From assembly GCF_002210095.1 (NCBI RefSeq), contig NZ_AQQR01000007.1, forward strand, positions 124,001 to 188,000: DNA of 64,000 nt. The letters run 5' to 3'. The stretch is from Marinibacterium profundimaris. Lineage in GTDB: Bacteria > Pseudomonadota > Alphaproteobacteria > Rhodobacterales > Rhodobacteraceae. This document shows, piece after piece, positions 7,461 through 15,630 of the stretch. The notes beneath the pieces were generated by a model. The model was not told where the DNA came from. It did not search any database and worked only from the letters and a program-made list of their open reading frames with translations. Positions within the stretch are counted from its first letter, which is position 1. Each line of letters starts with the position of its first letter. The translations under genes were made by a program, and so were the position numbers.

Positions 7461-10268
7461 TTACCTTCCGAATATGAGGGAATTGGGGCTGCGCTCGATC
7501 TCGCGCGCAAGCCGGGTGATCGCCGTGGCGGCGTTGCTGACCTGGCGGATCGCGTTCACGAGGTCGCGGGAGAATTCGCTGCTTCGGTCATAGCCGGACA
7601 GCGTGGACGTGGCCTGTACGGCCAGAAGGTTCACCCGGTCCGACAGCTCGGGCAGGGTGGCGGCGGCGCGCTGGATCGCGGCCGAGGCCTCGCGGGCCGA
7701 GGCCAGCGTGGCATTGGTGTTCTCCACCAGCCCGCCAGAGCGGAATTCGTCCAGCGTGATCCGCAGGGAGGCCAGCGTCGCGTCCAGCTCGGCCGGAAGC
7801 GCCCGGGCGCTCGGCTGATCCAGGATCTGCTCGGCCGCGTTCAGCAGCGAGGTCGCCTGCTGCGCCAGCGAGTCGAGCGGCAGGCCCTCGGCGTCCGACA
7901 GGATGCCCTGCGCCTGCTCGACCAGGCCGGGCAGGCCGTTGGCGGCGGTGCGGACATCCTCGACGGCGCGGGTGATCTGGCCGGCGACATCGTCGTCCTG
8001 CAGCGTCACCAGGATGCCGTTCACGCGTTCGGTCACCGCCTGCAGCTGATCGGTCAGGGCCACGACGCGCGTCGGGATGGATTGCAGATCCTCCCCCGCG
8101 GCCAGCCGCTGGACCGAGGCCAGAACGTCGCGCATCTCGCCCAGTGTCGCGTTGATCTCGGACGGGATCGCGCGGGTGGAGCCCTGGTCGACGACCTGGC
8201 TCACCGCGGTGATCAGCTCTGTCACCTGGGTCGAAAGCTCTTCCAGCGGCAGGGCGCGGGCCTTCTCGATCAGGGCGCGGGCATCCTCGGTCAGCGGCGG
8301 CAGGCTTTGCGCGGCGCTGTCGATGCTGCCCAGGGTGCTGGTCACGCTGCCGACCACATCGTCGTCCTCGATCCGGGCGAGGATGGCGTTCAGCCGGGAA
8401 GAGGCATCGGCCAGCTCGGTCGCCAGCTGCTGAACCTCGTCGCCCTGCACCACGTCGCGGACCGAGGCCAGCGTCTGGCGCAGTTCGTCCAGCGCGGCGG
8501 AAACCTCGCCGGGGATGGCGCGCGTGTCCTCGGAGGCGACGATGGCCTCGGCCGAGGCCAGCAGGTCGCTGGCGCGGCTCACGAGATCCTGCAGCGGCAG
8601 GTCACGCGCGTCGGCCAGCACGCCGCGGGCGTCCTCGACCAGGCCGGGCAGGGTGTCGGCGGTGCGGGTGATGCTTTCGATCGCGGCGACCAGCCGCTCG
8701 ACGGCCTGTTCCTCGTCCAGCTGGACCAGCAGGGTGTCGACCCGGCCGATCACGCCGCGGATGTCGCCCACCGCGGCCGAGACCTGGTCGGGCAGTTCCT
8801 GGATCGCGTCGCTGGTGGCGACGGTGCGGATCGCTTCCAGCGTGCCGCGCAGGTCCTCGGGCACGGCGCGGATCGCCTCGCTGCCGGCCAGTTCGCGCAC
8901 CGAATTCAGCGCGCCGATGGCCGAGGCCATGAGATCCTCGATCGGCAGGTCCGAGGCGCGTTGCAGCAGGCCCTGTGCCGTGGCGGTCACGTCGGTGATG
9001 TTCGACGGCGTCGTCGGCACCGACGGGAACGGCTCGGCGGTGCGGTCGATGGACCCGGTATCCCCCGGCACGTCGACCAGGACGATCTTCAGCCCGCCGG
9101 TCAGGATCGAGGCATTGGTCAGCTGCCCGCGCAGCCCGCCGGCGACCCGCAGGTCGAGGTAATCCAGCAGATCCTCCTGATCCGCATCCTCGCCCAGCCC
9201 CAGCCGCCCGGGGTTCACGCGCATCGTCGCCACCAGCCGGACGTTGGGATCGCCGAAGCGTTCCACATCGACCAGCCCGTTGATCCCCTGCACCTCGCCG
9301 ATCTTCAGCCCGCCGAGTTCGACCGAGGCGCCGGCCGACAGGCCCGGGGGGTTCTCGTTGAAGACCATCATCAGGTCGACGGCCGTGCCCTCGGCATCGA
9401 GGTAGAAATCCTCGCGCGCGTCATCTTCGTCGGCGTGCAGCTCGAATTCCATGCCGTTGCGCAGATCGGTGCCGCCCGATCCCAGCGTCTCGAAGGTGAT
9501 GCCGCCCGACAGCAGCGACGAGATCGAGGTGAAATCCAGCTGCGCGCCGCCGGGGTCCAGCCGGAAGCTGAAGCCCGAGACGTTCCAGAACCGGGTCGAG
9601 GAGGTCACCAGCTTGTCATAGGGATCGAGGATCACCGCCTCGGATTCCACGCGCATGCCGTCATCGCTGAGCTTCGGCGTGTTCAGCCGGCCGACCTCGA
9701 GCCCCTTGTAGAGGATCGGCGTGTTCGAGGTGGGCATGTGATCGTTGGAATAGACCGTGAAGGTCACGCCCTTTTCGCCGGCTTTCAGCAGCGGCTCTTC
9801 CTCGAGCCCGTCGAAATCGTGGATCAGGGCGCCGGGCGTGTCGTCCCAGACGCCCTGGATGTAGACCCCCGACAGCACGGTATCGAGCCCGCGCACCCCC
9901 TGCGCCGTCACCTCGGGGCGCACGACCCAGAACTTGGCATCCTTGTCGATGAAATGCGCCACGTCCTTGTGGACCCGGATCGACACGATGACCTTGCGCA
10001 GGTTGGACGAGAAATCCACCGTCTCGACCACCCCGACGGGAATGTCGCGGAACCGCAGCTCGGTCTCGTTGGCGCGGATGCCCGAGGCATCGGTGAACCA
10101 GACCCGGATGACCGGGCCGCGGCCCGCCAGGTTCTGGTAGGCCGCGCCAAGCGCGATGATCAGCGCCAGGATCGGCACCGCCCAGACCAGCGAGATGCTC
10201 CGGCGGCGCTTCTTCGGCTCGACCGGAAGATCCTCCGGCCGGTTCTGCGTCCCCTGCGTGTCGCTCAT
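7461..10268 (-). CDS. pqiB: PqiB-like MCE-domain protein with expanded C-terminal helical repeats
   Basis: 935 residues, far longer than E. coli PqiB (about 546). A basic cytoplasmic tail precedes one membrane helix (about residues 24-44). Three MCE domains follow, opening near GPVIRVWFTDASGI (51), KGVTFTVYSNDHMP (about 169) and GTAVDLMMVFNENPPG (about 290). From about residue 428 to 900 there are four recurring alpha-helical units of about 115-124 residues. Each contains a (V/T)E-A-----A--LPL-L motif followed by R-(I/V/L)P-E. This coiled-coil-rich region should extend the needle-like hexamer that carries lipids between inner and outer membrane. It lies between the PqiA genes and pqiC and overlaps the upstream gene by ATGA. 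Confidence 0.9.
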   Translation of the reverse strand: MSDTQGTQNRPEDLPVEPKKRRRSISLVWAVPILALIIALGAAYQNLAGRGPVIRVWFTDASGIRANETELRFRDIPVGVVETVDFSSNLRKVIVSIRVHKDVAHFIDKDAKFWVVRPEVTAQGVRGLDTVLSGVYIQGVWDDTPGALIHDFDGLEEEPLLKAGEKGVTFTVYSNDHMPTSNTPILYKGLEVGRLNTPKLSDDGMRVESEAVILDPYDKLVTSSTRFWNVSGFSFRLDPGGAQLDFTSISSLLSGGITFETLGSGGTDLRNGMEFELHADEDDAREDFYLDAEGTAVDLMMVFNENPPGLSAGASVELGGLKIGEVQGINGLVDVERFGDPNVRLVATMRVNPGRLGLGEDADQEDLLDYLDLRVAGGLRGQLTNASILTGGLKIVLVDVPGDTGSIDRTAEPFPSVPTTPSNITDVTATAQGLLQRASDLPIEDLMASAIGALNSVRELAGSEAIRAVPEDLRGTLEAIRTVATSDAIQELPDQVSAAVGDIRGVIGRVDTLLVQLDEEQAVERLVAAIESITRTADTLPGLVEDARGVLADARDLPLQDLVSRASDLLASAEAIVASEDTRAIPGEVSAALDELRQTLASVRDVVQGDEVQQLATELADASSRLNAILARIEDDDVVGSVTSTLGSIDSAAQSLPPLTEDARALIEKARALPLEELSTQVTELITAVSQVVDQGSTRAIPSEINATLGEMRDVLASVQRLAAGEDLQSIPTRVVALTDQLQAVTERVNGILVTLQDDDVAGQITRAVEDVRTAANGLPGLVEQAQGILSDAEGLPLDSLAQQATSLLNAAEQILDQPSARALPAELDATLASLRITLDEFRSGGLVENTNATLASAREASAAIQRAAATLPELSDRVNLLAVQATSTLSGYDRSSEFSRDLVNAIRQVSNAATAITRLAREIERSPNSLIFGR
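7500..8985 (-). repeat. Four protein-level tandem repeats in the PqiB-like gene
   Basis: Units begin near 8985, 8644, 8296 and 7925 (reading the minus strand). They share the pattern of a conserved helix ending in LPL-(Q/E/D)-(D/E/S)L, about 20 residues of small/hydrophobic helix, then (A/T)RA(I/L)P-E and a long heptad-like helix. Repeats 1-3 close with a D(E/D)-V---I segment and (S/T/N)LP-L; repeat 4 is shortened. The unit length is about 114-124 residues. Confidence 0.75.
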
Positions 10269-10942
10269 GCGGACCGCCCCTTTGCGCTGTCGGGGCCGAG
10301 GTCGGCGGGCGCCGCGCTGCTGGTTGTGTCGGGGTCGGCATCCGGATCCCGGGCATCGTCCCAGATCAGGCGGCTGTCGAAGGATTGGGCAGAGAGCATC
10401 GTGAAGATCACCGAAAGTGCGAATGTAAGGGCGGCCGGACCCGGCCGGATCGACGCGACAACCGACAATTGCACGAGCGAGCTGAGGATGGCCACAACGA
10501 AGACGTCGATCATCGACCAGCGGCCAATGAAATCCACGACTTCGTAGAGAGTGGTCCGCCCGTGAGCGCTCTGGATCGTGCCGCGGCGCAGGGTCGTGGC
10601 GAGATAGGCGATGGCGAGGAACTTGCTGACGGGGATCATCACCGAGGCGAAGAGCACGATCGCGGCGATGGGAATGTCACCGTGTTCGGCGATCTCGATG
10701 GCACCGCCGACGATCGTGTTCTGCTGGGTCGAGACCAGGGTCCGGGTGACCAGCATCGGTTCCAGGTTGGCGGGGATGTAGCACATGATGCCCACGGCCC
10801 ACCACGCCCAGACCCGTTGCAGGCTGTGATGATCGCGCGAATGAAGCCGCGCGCCGCAGCGCCCGCAGGTCTCACGCCCCCTGGGCCAGACCCGGGCGCA
10901 TTGGCGGCAGGCGATCAGCCCGGCTTCGCGCGCGCTGATCAT
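10265..10942 (-). CDS. pqiA: PqiA domain protein, second half (paraquat-inducible protein A family)
   Basis: 225 residues from the ATG at 10942; longer upstream frames have no family similarity. A zinc-ribbon-like start (CRQC, then CGRCG) is followed by a four-helix membrane domain. That domain includes WAVGIMCYIPANLEPML, the PqiA hallmark, and a polar stretch IGRWSMIDVFVVAIL. This corresponds to the C-terminal PqiA domain of the double-domain E. coli protein. It starts within the stop of the preceding pqiA half (ATGA) and its own stop overlaps pqiB, so the four genes form one tightly coupled operon. Confidence 0.88.
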   Translation of the reverse strand: MISAREAGLIACRQCARVWPRGRETCGRCGARLHSRDHHSLQRVWAWWAVGIMCYIPANLEPMLVTRTLVSTQQNTIVGGAIEIAEHGDIPIAAIVLFASVMIPVSKFLAIAYLATTLRRGTIQSAHGRTTLYEVVDFIGRWSMIDVFVVAILSSLVQLSVVASIRPGPAALTFALSVIFTMLSAQSFDSRLIWDDARDPDADPDTTSSAAPADLGPDSAKGRSA

Positions 10943-11598
10943 CCCTCGCTCTCCTCCAGGCTTTCCCAGACCGACCATGTGCACATGTAGCTGTCGTTGA
11001 TCACCACGATCACCACCAGCACGGCGAACATCCAGAAGGCCGGGCCGAAGCCCAGCTGTGCCAGGTCCGAGATCTTGACCAGCGCCACGGCGCAGCCGAT
11101 CGCGAAGATCTCGGTCATGGCCCATGGCTTGATCTCCTGCGCGAGGCGGAAGGCATGGCGGGCATGGCGCGCGGGCGGGCGGTCGAAGACCACGGGCACC
11201 AGCACGTAAAGCAGCAGCAGCGTGCGCATCAGCGGGATCAGCACGATCATGCTGACCGTCGCGACCGAGACCAGCACGAGGATGCCCGACCGGAACGAGG
11301 TCGCCACGTTTAGCAGCGAGGTCTTGTTGCCGATGCCGGAGGCGTGGATTTCCAGGAAGGGGAAGAAAACCGCGGCGGTGACCAGGATGGTGATCGACAG
11401 GGTCAGCGCGATGATCCGCATGCCGGCCCCGGCGATGGGCCGGATCAGGACGGTGCCACAGCGGGCACAGGTCGCCCGGCCGCCCTTGGGCGGGACCTGC
11501 ACGCGGTAAAGCGCATCGCAGGAGGGGCAGGCGATCAGTTCCGCGCCGTCGGTGTCGCAGGCCGGTCCGGCGTCATCACTTCGTGTCAGCGGCGGCAT
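10939..11598 (-). CDS. pqiA: PqiA domain protein, first half (paraquat-inducible protein A family)
   Basis: 219 residues. Two CxxC pairs (CPSC, CARC) form a rubredoxin-like zinc finger (about residues 24-48). The membrane domain follows, with GMRIIALTLSITILVTAA, PFLEIHASG and the long helix WAMTEIFAIGCAVALVKI, characteristic of PqiA/YebS-type proteins. It matches the N-terminal of the two PqiA domains that are fused in E. coli. First gene of the split-pqiA/pqiB/pqiC operon; it diverges from the kinase gene at 11688, leaving about 90 bases for both promoters. Confidence 0.88.
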   Translation of the reverse strand: MPPLTRSDDAGPACDTDGAELIACPSCDALYRVQVPPKGGRATCARCGTVLIRPIAGAGMRIIALTLSITILVTAAVFFPFLEIHASGIGNKTSLLNVATSFRSGILVLVSVATVSMIVLIPLMRTLLLLYVLVPVVFDRPPARHARHAFRLAQEIKPWAMTEIFAIGCAVALVKISDLAQLGFGPAFWMFAVLVVIVVINDSYMCTWSVWESLEESEG

Positions 11599-11687
11599 GT
11601 CATCTTCGCAATGAGTTCAACGCGTTGATATAACCCGAAGCGTTGGGAATCCATGAAAAGGCGCACAGCTGTGCTGAAGGGGGCAAA

Positions 11688-13226
11688 ATGTCTGAAGATC
11701 AGAGCGCGGTGCTTGCATTCCTGTCGGACCCGGCGACCCATGGCGGCGAGACGCCGGAGCATGTGGAAACCCACGGTGCCCATGTCTTCCTCGCCGGGGA
11801 CCGGGCGCTCAAGATCAAGCGCGCCGTGGCCTATGATTACATGGACTTTTCCACGCTGAAGCAGCGCCGCAAGATGCTGGAACGCGAACTGGACCTGAAC
11901 CGCCCGGCGGCGCCGGAGATCTATCTGGACGTGGTGCCGGTCACCCGGGAAGGCAGCGGGCTGGCGATCGGCGGGACCGGCACCGCGGTGGAATGGGTGT
12001 TGCGGATGCGCCGCTTTCCGGCAGAGGATGAACTCTCTGCCGTGGCCGACCGCGGCGCGCTTTCGGACGCCCTGGCCGAGGAGATGGGCCGCTCGGTCGC
12101 GCGCTATCACGCGCAGGCGCCGCGGCGCGAGGGCGACGGGGCGAAGATGATGGGCGCCATCGTGACCGAGCTGGAGGAGGCCTTTGCCGGGATGACCGGC
12201 GCCCTGGGCGAGGACCCGGTGGCGCGGTTCTCCAGCGGGGCACGCGCGGCGCTGGACCAGGTCGGACCGAGGCTGACCGAAAGGTCGGACGAGGGCCATC
12301 TGCGCCGCTGTCACGGCGATCTGCACCTGCGCAACCTGGTGCTGATCGACGGCCGCCCGGTGCCCTTCGACGCGCTGGAATTCGACGAGGTGCTGGGCAC
12401 CTGCGACGTGCTCTACGATCTCGCCTTCCTCGTCATGGACCTGCTGCACCGCGATCTCGCCCCCGCCGCGACGCTGACCCTGAATGCCTGGCTCTTCGAG
12501 ACCGACGGCGCCGAGGACGCGGGCCTTTCCGCTCTGCCGCTGTTCCTGGCGATCCGCGCCGGGATCCGGGCCATGGTCGACGTGCAGACCGGCCAGGCCG
12601 CTCACACCGCGGACGCGGCCGAGGCCGATGCCCGCGCCTATCTGGCCGAGGCGCTGTCCTACCTGTCCCCGCCGCCGCCCCGGCTTATCGCCGTCGGCGG
12701 CCCCTCGGGCACCGGCAAGACCACCCTGGCGCGCCGCCTGGCCCCGGGCTTCGGCGCCGCGCCCGGCGCGGTGCACCTGCGCAGCGACCTGGAACGCAAG
12801 CGCCTGGCCGGGGTCGATCCGCTGACCCGCCTGCCGGCGGAGGCCTATACGTCCGAGGCGACGCAGGCCGTCTATGACCGGATGCTGGCGCGGGGCGAGG
12901 CGCTGCTGGCCGCGGGGCACAGCGTGATCCTGGACGCGACCTTCATGGACGAGGCCGAGCGGCAGGCCGCGGCGAAGCTGGCCGCCCGCGCCGGGGTGCC
13001 GTTTGCCGGGATCTGGCTGGAGGCGCCCGAGGAGATGCTGCGCGAGCGGGTCACCGCGCGACAGGGCGATGCGTCGGACGCCGACGCGGGTGTGGTGGCC
13101 CGGCAGATGGCGCGCGACACCGGTCCGCTGGACTGGGCGCGGGTCGATGCCGGCGGCGACATGGAGGCGATGGAGGCGCAGGCGCGGCGGGTGCTGGAGG
13201 CCGGCCACGGCCGCACCGGGGGCTGA
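11688..13226 (+). CDS. Bifunctional APH-like phosphotransferase / P-loop kinase fusion protein
   Basis: 512 residues from the ATG at 11688, which follows a purine-rich GAAGGGGG; an earlier frame start at 11643 lacks a ribosome site. The N-terminal domain is of the aminoglycoside-phosphotransferase fold: CHGDLHLRN is the catalytic loop and PFDALEFDE the metal-binding segment. The C-terminal domain (from about residue 330) is a small P-loop kinase with Walker A GGPSGTGKTTLA and a later ILDATFMDEAER segment resembling gluconate kinase/zeta-toxin-like proteins. The fusion architecture is widespread in proteobacteria but its substrate is not established; antibiotic resistance should not be assumed. 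Confidence 0.85.
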   Translation: MSEDQSAVLAFLSDPATHGGETPEHVETHGAHVFLAGDRALKIKRAVAYDYMDFSTLKQRRKMLERELDLNRPAAPEIYLDVVPVTREGSGLAIGGTGTAVEWVLRMRRFPAEDELSAVADRGALSDALAEEMGRSVARYHAQAPRREGDGAKMMGAIVTELEEAFAGMTGALGEDPVARFSSGARAALDQVGPRLTERSDEGHLRRCHGDLHLRNLVLIDGRPVPFDALEFDEVLGTCDVLYDLAFLVMDLLHRDLAPAATLTLNAWLFETDGAEDAGLSALPLFLAIRAGIRAMVDVQTGQAAHTADAAEADARAYLAEALSYLSPPPPRLIAVGGPSGTGKTTLARRLAPGFGAAPGAVHLRSDLERKRLAGVDPLTRLPAEAYTSEATQAVYDRMLARGEALLAAGHSVILDATFMDEAERQAAAKLAARAGVPFAGIWLEAPEEMLRERVTARQGDASDADAGVVARQMARDTGPLDWARVDAGGDMEAMEAQARRVLEAGHGRTGG

Positions 13227-13340
13227 GCCGCGCGGGGCCTGTGAGGTGGCGCACAGGTCGTCAGGCCCTGGGTTCTTGCGTCGTGGCGGCGGCTGGTCCA
13301 TACCTCCCCCAATCCTGACAAAAATATTCGGATATACGAG

Positions 13341-13640
13341 ATGAGTGATACGATGATAAAGGACACCGGCACCTTCGCCACGCCGAACGCCAGCAAGTAC
13401 CTGCAACAGCTCTGCAAGCATTTCGGCCACAAGGTCGAGGCGCGCTGTGACGAGACCAGCGGCGAGGTGGCCCTGGGCACCGGCCCCGCGGTCATGGCGG
13501 CAGAGCCCGAGCTGCTGACGATCGTGGTCCATGCCCCGGATGCCGACGGGCTGGCCGTGGCGCGCGACGTCATCGACCGGCATCTGGAGCGCTTCGCCTT
13601 CCGCGAGGAGTTTGCAAACATGGACTGGCAGGGCGCCTGA
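13341..13640 (+). CDS. DUF2218 domain protein
   Basis: 99 residues. The sequence T(P)NASKYLQQLCKHFGHK and the closing helix DRHLERFAFREEF match the DUF2218 family, small soluble alpha/beta proteins of unknown role. The family is often found near metal or siderophore functions, but nothing in the immediate neighbourhood supports that here. It is preceded by an AT-rich AAAAATATTCGGATATA stretch that could hold its promoter, 115 bases after the kinase gene. Confidence 0.75.
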   Translation: MSDTMIKDTGTFATPNASKYLQQLCKHFGHKVEARCDETSGEVALGTGPAVMAAEPELLTIVVHAPDADGLAVARDVIDRHLERFAFREEFANMDWQGA

Positions 13641-13700
13641 CGCGACCGCCGGGCGCGGCTTCGCCCGACTGTTGCCGGCCGGTCTCAGGGCCCGCGTGGG

Positions 13701-15242
13701 TCACTCGAACCAGTAATCCCAGCCCTGCTGGTAATAAGCCGCCAGCGGATGGTTGCGGATCGAATTCACCTCGACCGCAACCCGGTCGGTATCGCCGTCG
13801 AAGACCTGGGCGGCGGCCCAGACCGGCGGCGACATGAACTTAAGCCCCGGCGGCAGGGTGATCGCGCGCTGCGCCGGCGCGTCCGGCTGGGCGAGGGCAA
13901 AGCCCCAGTCGCCGAAGCTGGGCACCAGCACGTGGTAGGGCGTGACCTCCAGAGTCTCGCCCGGGCGGGCGGGTGAGGGCACCGCCTCCAGCGTCTCGAC
14001 GATGGACCAGTAGGCCTCGCGCGCATAAAGCGGCGAGCCGGCCTGTGTCACGAAAGCGCCGCCGAAGGCCAGGCGCTGCACCATCAGCTGGTAGAATTCC
14101 CGACTGTAAAGCTTTGACAGCGCCAGGGTCCGGGGATCGGGCAGGTCGGCGATGATGACGTCATAGGCCGGGCCGGGATCGGAGAGGTACGTCCAGGCAT
14201 CCGCGTTGACGATCGTCACCCGGGGATCGCGCAGCGCTTCGCCGTTCAGAGCGGCAAGGTCGTCGTGATCGCGGAACAATTCCGTCACGCGCGGGTCGAG
14301 ATCGACCAGCGTGACCGCCTCCACCGCGCCATGCCGCAGCACCTCGCGCGCGGCCATGCCGTCGCCGCCGCCCAGGACCAGCACGTTGCGGGGCCGGGCC
14401 ACGCGGGACAGGGCGGGATGCACGAGGCTCTCGTGGTAGCGGTGCTCGTCCCGGCTGTCGAACTGGATCGACTGGTCGAGGAACAGCCGCGTGCGGTCGC
14501 GGAACCGGGTCACGGTGATCGCCTGGTAGGGGGTGCGTTCGGCGAAGATGATGTCATCCTCGTAAAGCGCCGCGTCCAGCGCCGAGACCATGCGTTCGGA
14601 TTGTATCAGCGCCAGCCCGCTCAGCCCGAGCGCCAGGCCCCAGGCCACCCAGGTGCCGCGCCCGCGCGGGCCGAGCCGGTCGCGGAACACCCAAAGCGAC
14701 AGCCCCGCCACCGCGAGGTTCAGGCAGCCGAAGGCCAGCGCGGCACTCATCAGCCCCAGATAGGGCACGATCAGCAGCGGAAAGGCCAGCGAGGCCACCA
14801 GCGCGCCGAGATAGTCGAAGGTCAGGACGTTCTCGAACCGGAATTCATGGGCGCCGATTTCTTCCAGCACCCGGGCGATCAGGGGGATCTCCATCCCCGA
14901 GAGCGCGCCGATGACGACCAGCGCGCCGTAAAGCGGCAGGCCGATCACGCCATAGCCCGCGTAGGCGGCAAAGATCACGCTGGCACTGAACCCGCCGATC
15001 AGGCCAAGCGCGATCTGCGCCCGGATGAAGCCGGTCACCGGATCGCCCACATAGCGCGAAAGCCACGCGCCCAGACCCATGGAACTGAGGAAGATGCCGA
15101 TCACCAGCGAGAACTGCCTGACGCTGTCACCCAGCAGGTAGCTCGACGCCGTCGCCGCGATCAGCTCGTAGACCAGCCCGGCGACCGCGACCAGGAACGT
15201 CGCGGCCAGCAGCCAGACCAGCCCGGCGCGTTCGGTCGTCAA
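13701..15242 (-). CDS. Membrane-fused polyamine aminopropyltransferase (spermidine synthase-like)
   Basis: 513 residues. About seven hydrophobic helices (residues 5-225) precede a complete spermidine-synthase-type domain. The substrate-side motifs are YQAIT and LFLDQSIQFDSRDEHRYHES; the cofactor loop is VLVLGGGDGMAAREVLRH (about residues 285-302); and the acidic active-site stretch is YDVIIADLPDP. These are the hallmarks of enzymes transferring aminopropyl groups from decarboxylated S-adenosylmethionine. Anchoring in the inner membrane is unusual for polyamine synthesis and suggests a membrane-linked substrate. Its start overlaps the DUF350 stop by four bases, so it belongs to the DUF4178/DUF350 operon. 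Confidence 0.88.
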   Translation of the reverse strand: MTTERAGLVWLLAATFLVAVAGLVYELIAATASSYLLGDSVRQFSLVIGIFLSSMGLGAWLSRYVGDPVTGFIRAQIALGLIGGFSASVIFAAYAGYGVIGLPLYGALVVIGALSGMEIPLIARVLEEIGAHEFRFENVLTFDYLGALVASLAFPLLIVPYLGLMSAALAFGCLNLAVAGLSLWVFRDRLGPRGRGTWVAWGLALGLSGLALIQSERMVSALDAALYEDDIIFAERTPYQAITVTRFRDRTRLFLDQSIQFDSRDEHRYHESLVHPALSRVARPRNVLVLGGGDGMAAREVLRHGAVEAVTLVDLDPRVTELFRDHDDLAALNGEALRDPRVTIVNADAWTYLSDPGPAYDVIIADLPDPRTLALSKLYSREFYQLMVQRLAFGGAFVTQAGSPLYAREAYWSIVETLEAVPSPARPGETLEVTPYHVLVPSFGDWGFALAQPDAPAQRAITLPPGLKFMSPPVWAAAQVFDGDTDRVAVEVNSIRNHPLAAYYQQGWDYWFE

Positions 15243-15454
15243 GACAGGATCACGGCCGCGATGATGATCGCCAGGGATACGAAGAGGCTGCCGATCACGA
15301 TCGCGATGGCGGTGTTCTGGTCCTCTTCCAGCTCCTTTCGCAGCGACAGGGGCGTGATCCGTTCGATCAGCAGCCAGCAGGCCACCAGCAGGCCAAGCCC
15401 GAGGAAGGTGTAGAAGATCGTGCCGACGACCTCGGCGAAGACGATGTTACCCAT
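15239..15454 (-). CDS. DUF350 membrane protein
   Basis: 71 residues with two hydrophobic helices (about 8-28 and 47-70) separated by a short charged loop with EEDQNTAIAI. DUF350 proteins (E. coli YjfL relatives) are small inner-membrane proteins of unknown function, usually with two such units; this one carries a single unit. It overlaps the aminopropyltransferase gene by ATGA and follows the 51-residue peptide gene by 16 bases. Confidence 0.82.
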   Translation of the reverse strand: MGNIVFAEVVGTIFYTFLGLGLLVACWLLIERITPLSLRKELEEDQNTAIAIVIGSLFVSLAIIIAAVILS

Positions 15455-15470
15455 TGGCGATGTCCTTTCG

Positions 15471-15626
15471 CTATTTCACGCGGCCCACGCCGCCCATGCC
15501 GCCGCTGCCCGTGCGGATCGAGGTGACGCCGGCCGAGGCGCCCCAGATCCCCTGCGACGACAGGTAGTATCCGCCCCCCAGAATGGCGGCGCAGAGCAGG
15601 AGGAAAAGAATGCGCACGGGGCTCAT
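15471..15626 (-). CDS. Small hydrophobic peptide (51 residues) of the DUF4178/DUF350 cluster
   Basis: Too short for most gene callers. ATG at 15626 lies 5 bases downstream of the DUF4178 stop and the reading frame runs to TAG at 15471. The product opens with MSPVRILFLLLCAAILGGGYYL, a signal-anchor-like helix, and continues with a Gly/Ser-rich tail ending GVGRVK. Placement, spacing, direction and the membrane-like start all support a real gene. Function unknown; presumably exposed on the periplasmic side or retained as a one-pass membrane peptide working with the DUF350 and DUF4178 proteins. Confidence 0.6.
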   Translation of the reverse strand: MSPVRILFLLLCAAILGGGYYLSSQGIWGASAGVTSIRTGSGGMGGVGRVK

Positions 15627-15630
15627 CGGC

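Noticed and set aside
6774-10547. 1257-codon plus-strand frame opposite pqiB/pqiC
   Set aside because: Low-complexity Gly/Arg/Gln shadow of the repetitive PqiB gene.
11688-13226. Reading the APH-like domain as an antibiotic resistance gene
   Set aside because: The fusion with a P-loop kinase is a widespread chromosomal architecture; nothing in context supports aminoglycoside modification.
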